DNA of 64,000 bases from Alteriqipengyuania flavescens (GTDB taxonomy: Bacteria > Pseudomonadota > Alphaproteobacteria > Sphingomonadales > Sphingomonadaceae), in assembly GCF_030406725.1 (NCBI RefSeq), contig NZ_CP129107.1, positions 62,001 to 126,000 on the forward strand, given 5' to 3'. Of this stretch, positions 62,848 through 64,000 are shown piece by piece. The notes beneath the pieces are model-generated. The model saw nothing but the letters and a program-made list of their open reading frames with translations, ran no database searches and was not told the DNA's origin. The position numbers and the translations under genes are program-made. Each line of letters opens with the position of its first letter. The stretch's first letter is position 1.

Positions 62848-63719
62848 AGGTCCAGCCACCAGTCGATGAGGGTGCGCGCAATGGCGAAGGGGCGCGGGTA
62901 TATGATCGTGTCGTTCCCCTGCGGCCCGGCACCGCGCGCTTCAAGCAACTCGGCCCGCGTGAACCAACGCGCATCGTCCAATTCGGTTTGGTCGATAATC
63001 AATGCATCGTCGCTCGCCTTTGCATGGCAGCCGATCATCAGCTGCGAGGGGAAAGGCCACGGCTGGCTGGCGACGTATTCGACATCGTGAACCGTCACGC
63101 CCGCTTCTTCGAGCACCTCACGGGCCACCGCCTCCTCGATCGTCTCCCCCGGCTCGACGAAGCCGGCAAGCGCGGAATACATGCGCGGGGGAAAACGCGG
63201 CTGGCGGCCGAGCAGCAGGCGATCTTCGTGCTCGACGAGCATGATGGTGACGGGATCGGTGCGCGGGAAATGCTCCGCCCCACACGCCGGGCAATTGCGC
63301 TGCCAGCCGCCTTTCGCGGGCTTGGTCGGCGAACCGCAGCGAGCACAGAAACGGTGCCGCGCATGCCAGTCCACCAGGCTGCGCGCCCCGCCGTAAAGCG
63401 CGAGGTCGGCGGGTTGCAGCAGGCCGAGGACCTGCCAGGCGCGAGGGTCCGCAGGGCCGCCGGCGCCCTCTTCCGGCACGGCGGCGAAGCATGCCTTGCC
63501 GTCCAGCAGGCCGAGGAAAACCAGCTCCGCATCGTCCGCCGCATCCGCCAGCGTGCCCCATTCCAGCGTCCCGTCGTCGGCGATGTCGGGTATCAGCCCG
63601 TCGAGCTTCAGCAGCCGCGCGCGCCAGTCCATCAGGCCACCCAGCGCATCGGGATCGCAGCGGATATTGTCCGCCCGGTCCAGCGGGCTGCCGGAAAATG
63701 CTACGGCAGGTGCCGCCAT
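62844..63719 (-). CDS. nudC: NAD+ diphosphatase NudC
   Basis: The 291-residue Nudix enzyme cleaves NAD(H) and can remove NAD caps from RNA. The zinc ribbon reads CARCGSPTKPAKGGWQRNCPACG, followed by EHFPRTDPVTIML, and the Nudix box is GFVEPGETIEEAVAREVLEEAG; the SQPWPFPSQLMIG motif is specific to NudC. The ATG at 63719 is one base from the stop codon of the upstream serine hydrolase. It overlaps the DsbA-like gene. Confidence 0.96.
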   Translation of the reverse strand: MAAPAVAFSGSPLDRADNIRCDPDALGGLMDWRARLLKLDGLIPDIADDGTLEWGTLADAADDAELVFLGLLDGKACFAAVPEEGAGGPADPRAWQVLGLLQPADLALYGGARSLVDWHARHRFCARCGSPTKPAKGGWQRNCPACGAEHFPRTDPVTIMLVEHEDRLLLGRQPRFPPRMYSALAGFVEPGETIEEAVAREVLEEAGVTVHDVEYVASQPWPFPSQLMIGCHAKASDDALIIDQTELDDARWFTRAELLEARGAGPQGNDTIIYPRPFAIARTLIDWWLDL

Positions 63720-63720
63720 G

Positions 63721-64000
63721 CTACATCCCGCGCATGGCGGCGAGATCCCGCAGGACGATTTCCGGATAGCCGCGCTGGATGGGATAGGCTTCTGCCGGCA
63801 TGTACTGGGTGTAAAGGCCCGCCCGCAGCCCGCTGGTGAATTCGACGAAGCCGACCGTGCCCGCAGCGCCGCCCCAGCCGTAGGCGTGCATGCCGTTGTC
63901 GGTCTGCACCCTGCCGCCGGCGCCGAAGCCCTGGCCTTCGATCCACGTGCCTGCCGTCTCCACGCCGCGCGGCAGGAGGTTGCTGGTCCCGACGCGCACG
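63721..64000 (-). CDS. Serine hydrolase (class C beta-lactamase-like), C-terminal fragment
   Basis: The window edge cuts off the N-terminal part. The visible 92 residues end with MHAYGWGGAAGTVGFVEFTSGLRAGLYTQYMP, in which GWGGAAGT takes the place of the KTG box found in esterase-like members of the beta-lactamase family, and end at the TAG at 63721-63723. Without the N-terminal SxxK motif the activity cannot be confirmed. It is the upstream neighbour of nudC. Confidence 0.75.
   Translation of the reverse strand, partial: VRVGTSNLLPRGVETAGTWIEGQGFGAGGRVQTDNGMHAYGWGGAAGTVGFVEFTSGLRAGLYTQYMPAEAYPIQRGYPEIVLRDLAAMRGM

Overview
This is a GC-rich, tightly packed chromosomal window from an alphaproteobacterium, most likely of the Sphingomonadales and close to the Erythrobacteraceae (Erythrobacter, Qipengyuania or Altererythrobacter type). 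The inference rests on a CcrM-type GANTC methyltransferase, a MucR/Ros regulator, split pntAA-pntAB-pntB transhydrogenase genes, an aa3-type cytochrome oxidase subunit IV peptide, EcfG-like stress promoters (GGAAC-N16/17-CGTT) and the run of NifU, nitroreductase, TsaB, RimI, MucR, Fur, acyltransferase, MiaB, PhoH, YbeY and CorC genes. I found no rRNA, tRNA, CRISPR array, integrase, transposase or prophage.

Layout. 1-6.4 kb: a cut-off glycosyltransferase with a flippase, an orphan CpaF ATPase, a small membrane protein, a DMT transporter and an acyl-CoA ligase. 6.4-11.6 kb: two tandem entericidin lipoproteins behind an EcfG-like promoter, then the glycine cleavage operon gcvT-gcvH-gcvPA-gcvPB (minus strand) under a tandem glycine riboswitch. 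11.6-19.6 kb: a NAD(P)-binding protein, dGTPase, a secreted subtilase, an Asp/Glu racemase, a frameshifted DUF2147 relic, and the transhydrogenase operon, which is interrupted by a DUF559 endonuclease-like gene between two long inverted palindromic repeats. 19.7-27.9 kb: an NtrC-like regulator with an altered GAFTGA loop, folP, a membrane-anchored LuxR-type protein with a small partner, ccrM with a dense GANTC cluster upstream, an SDR gene broken by an in-frame stop, a Na+/Ca2+ antiporter and rnhB.

27.9-36.8 kb: a PQQ-type sugar dehydrogenase lipoprotein, GNAT, DUF1285, Nudix and CCA-adding enzyme genes, parC, a PfpI protein and a DUF4349 lipoprotein. 36.8-40.1 kb: two overlapping cysteine desulfurases plus a ferredoxin, opposite an alpha/beta hydrolase. 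40.2-48.6 kb: TonB, small DUF proteins, a DUF885 peptidase-like lipoprotein, a GH16 glycosidase, two DUF937-like proteins and a large M16 peptidase. 48.7-57.8 kb: the conserved housekeeping run from NifU to CorC, then a LysR regulator. 58-64 kb: a cyclophilin, a decayed amidohydrolase, mgtE, DUF1489, small stress or secreted proteins, a DsbA-like oxidoreductase, nudC and a cut-off serine hydrolase.

Most of the window is core metabolism. The accessory or unusual signals are the DUF559/palindrome cassette in the pnt operon, the GANTC cluster next to ccrM, three broken genes, a cysteine desulfurase without a normal start codon, the LuxR-transmembrane module and the EcfG-like promoters. Several starts differ from the longest open frame; the reason is given in each entry.
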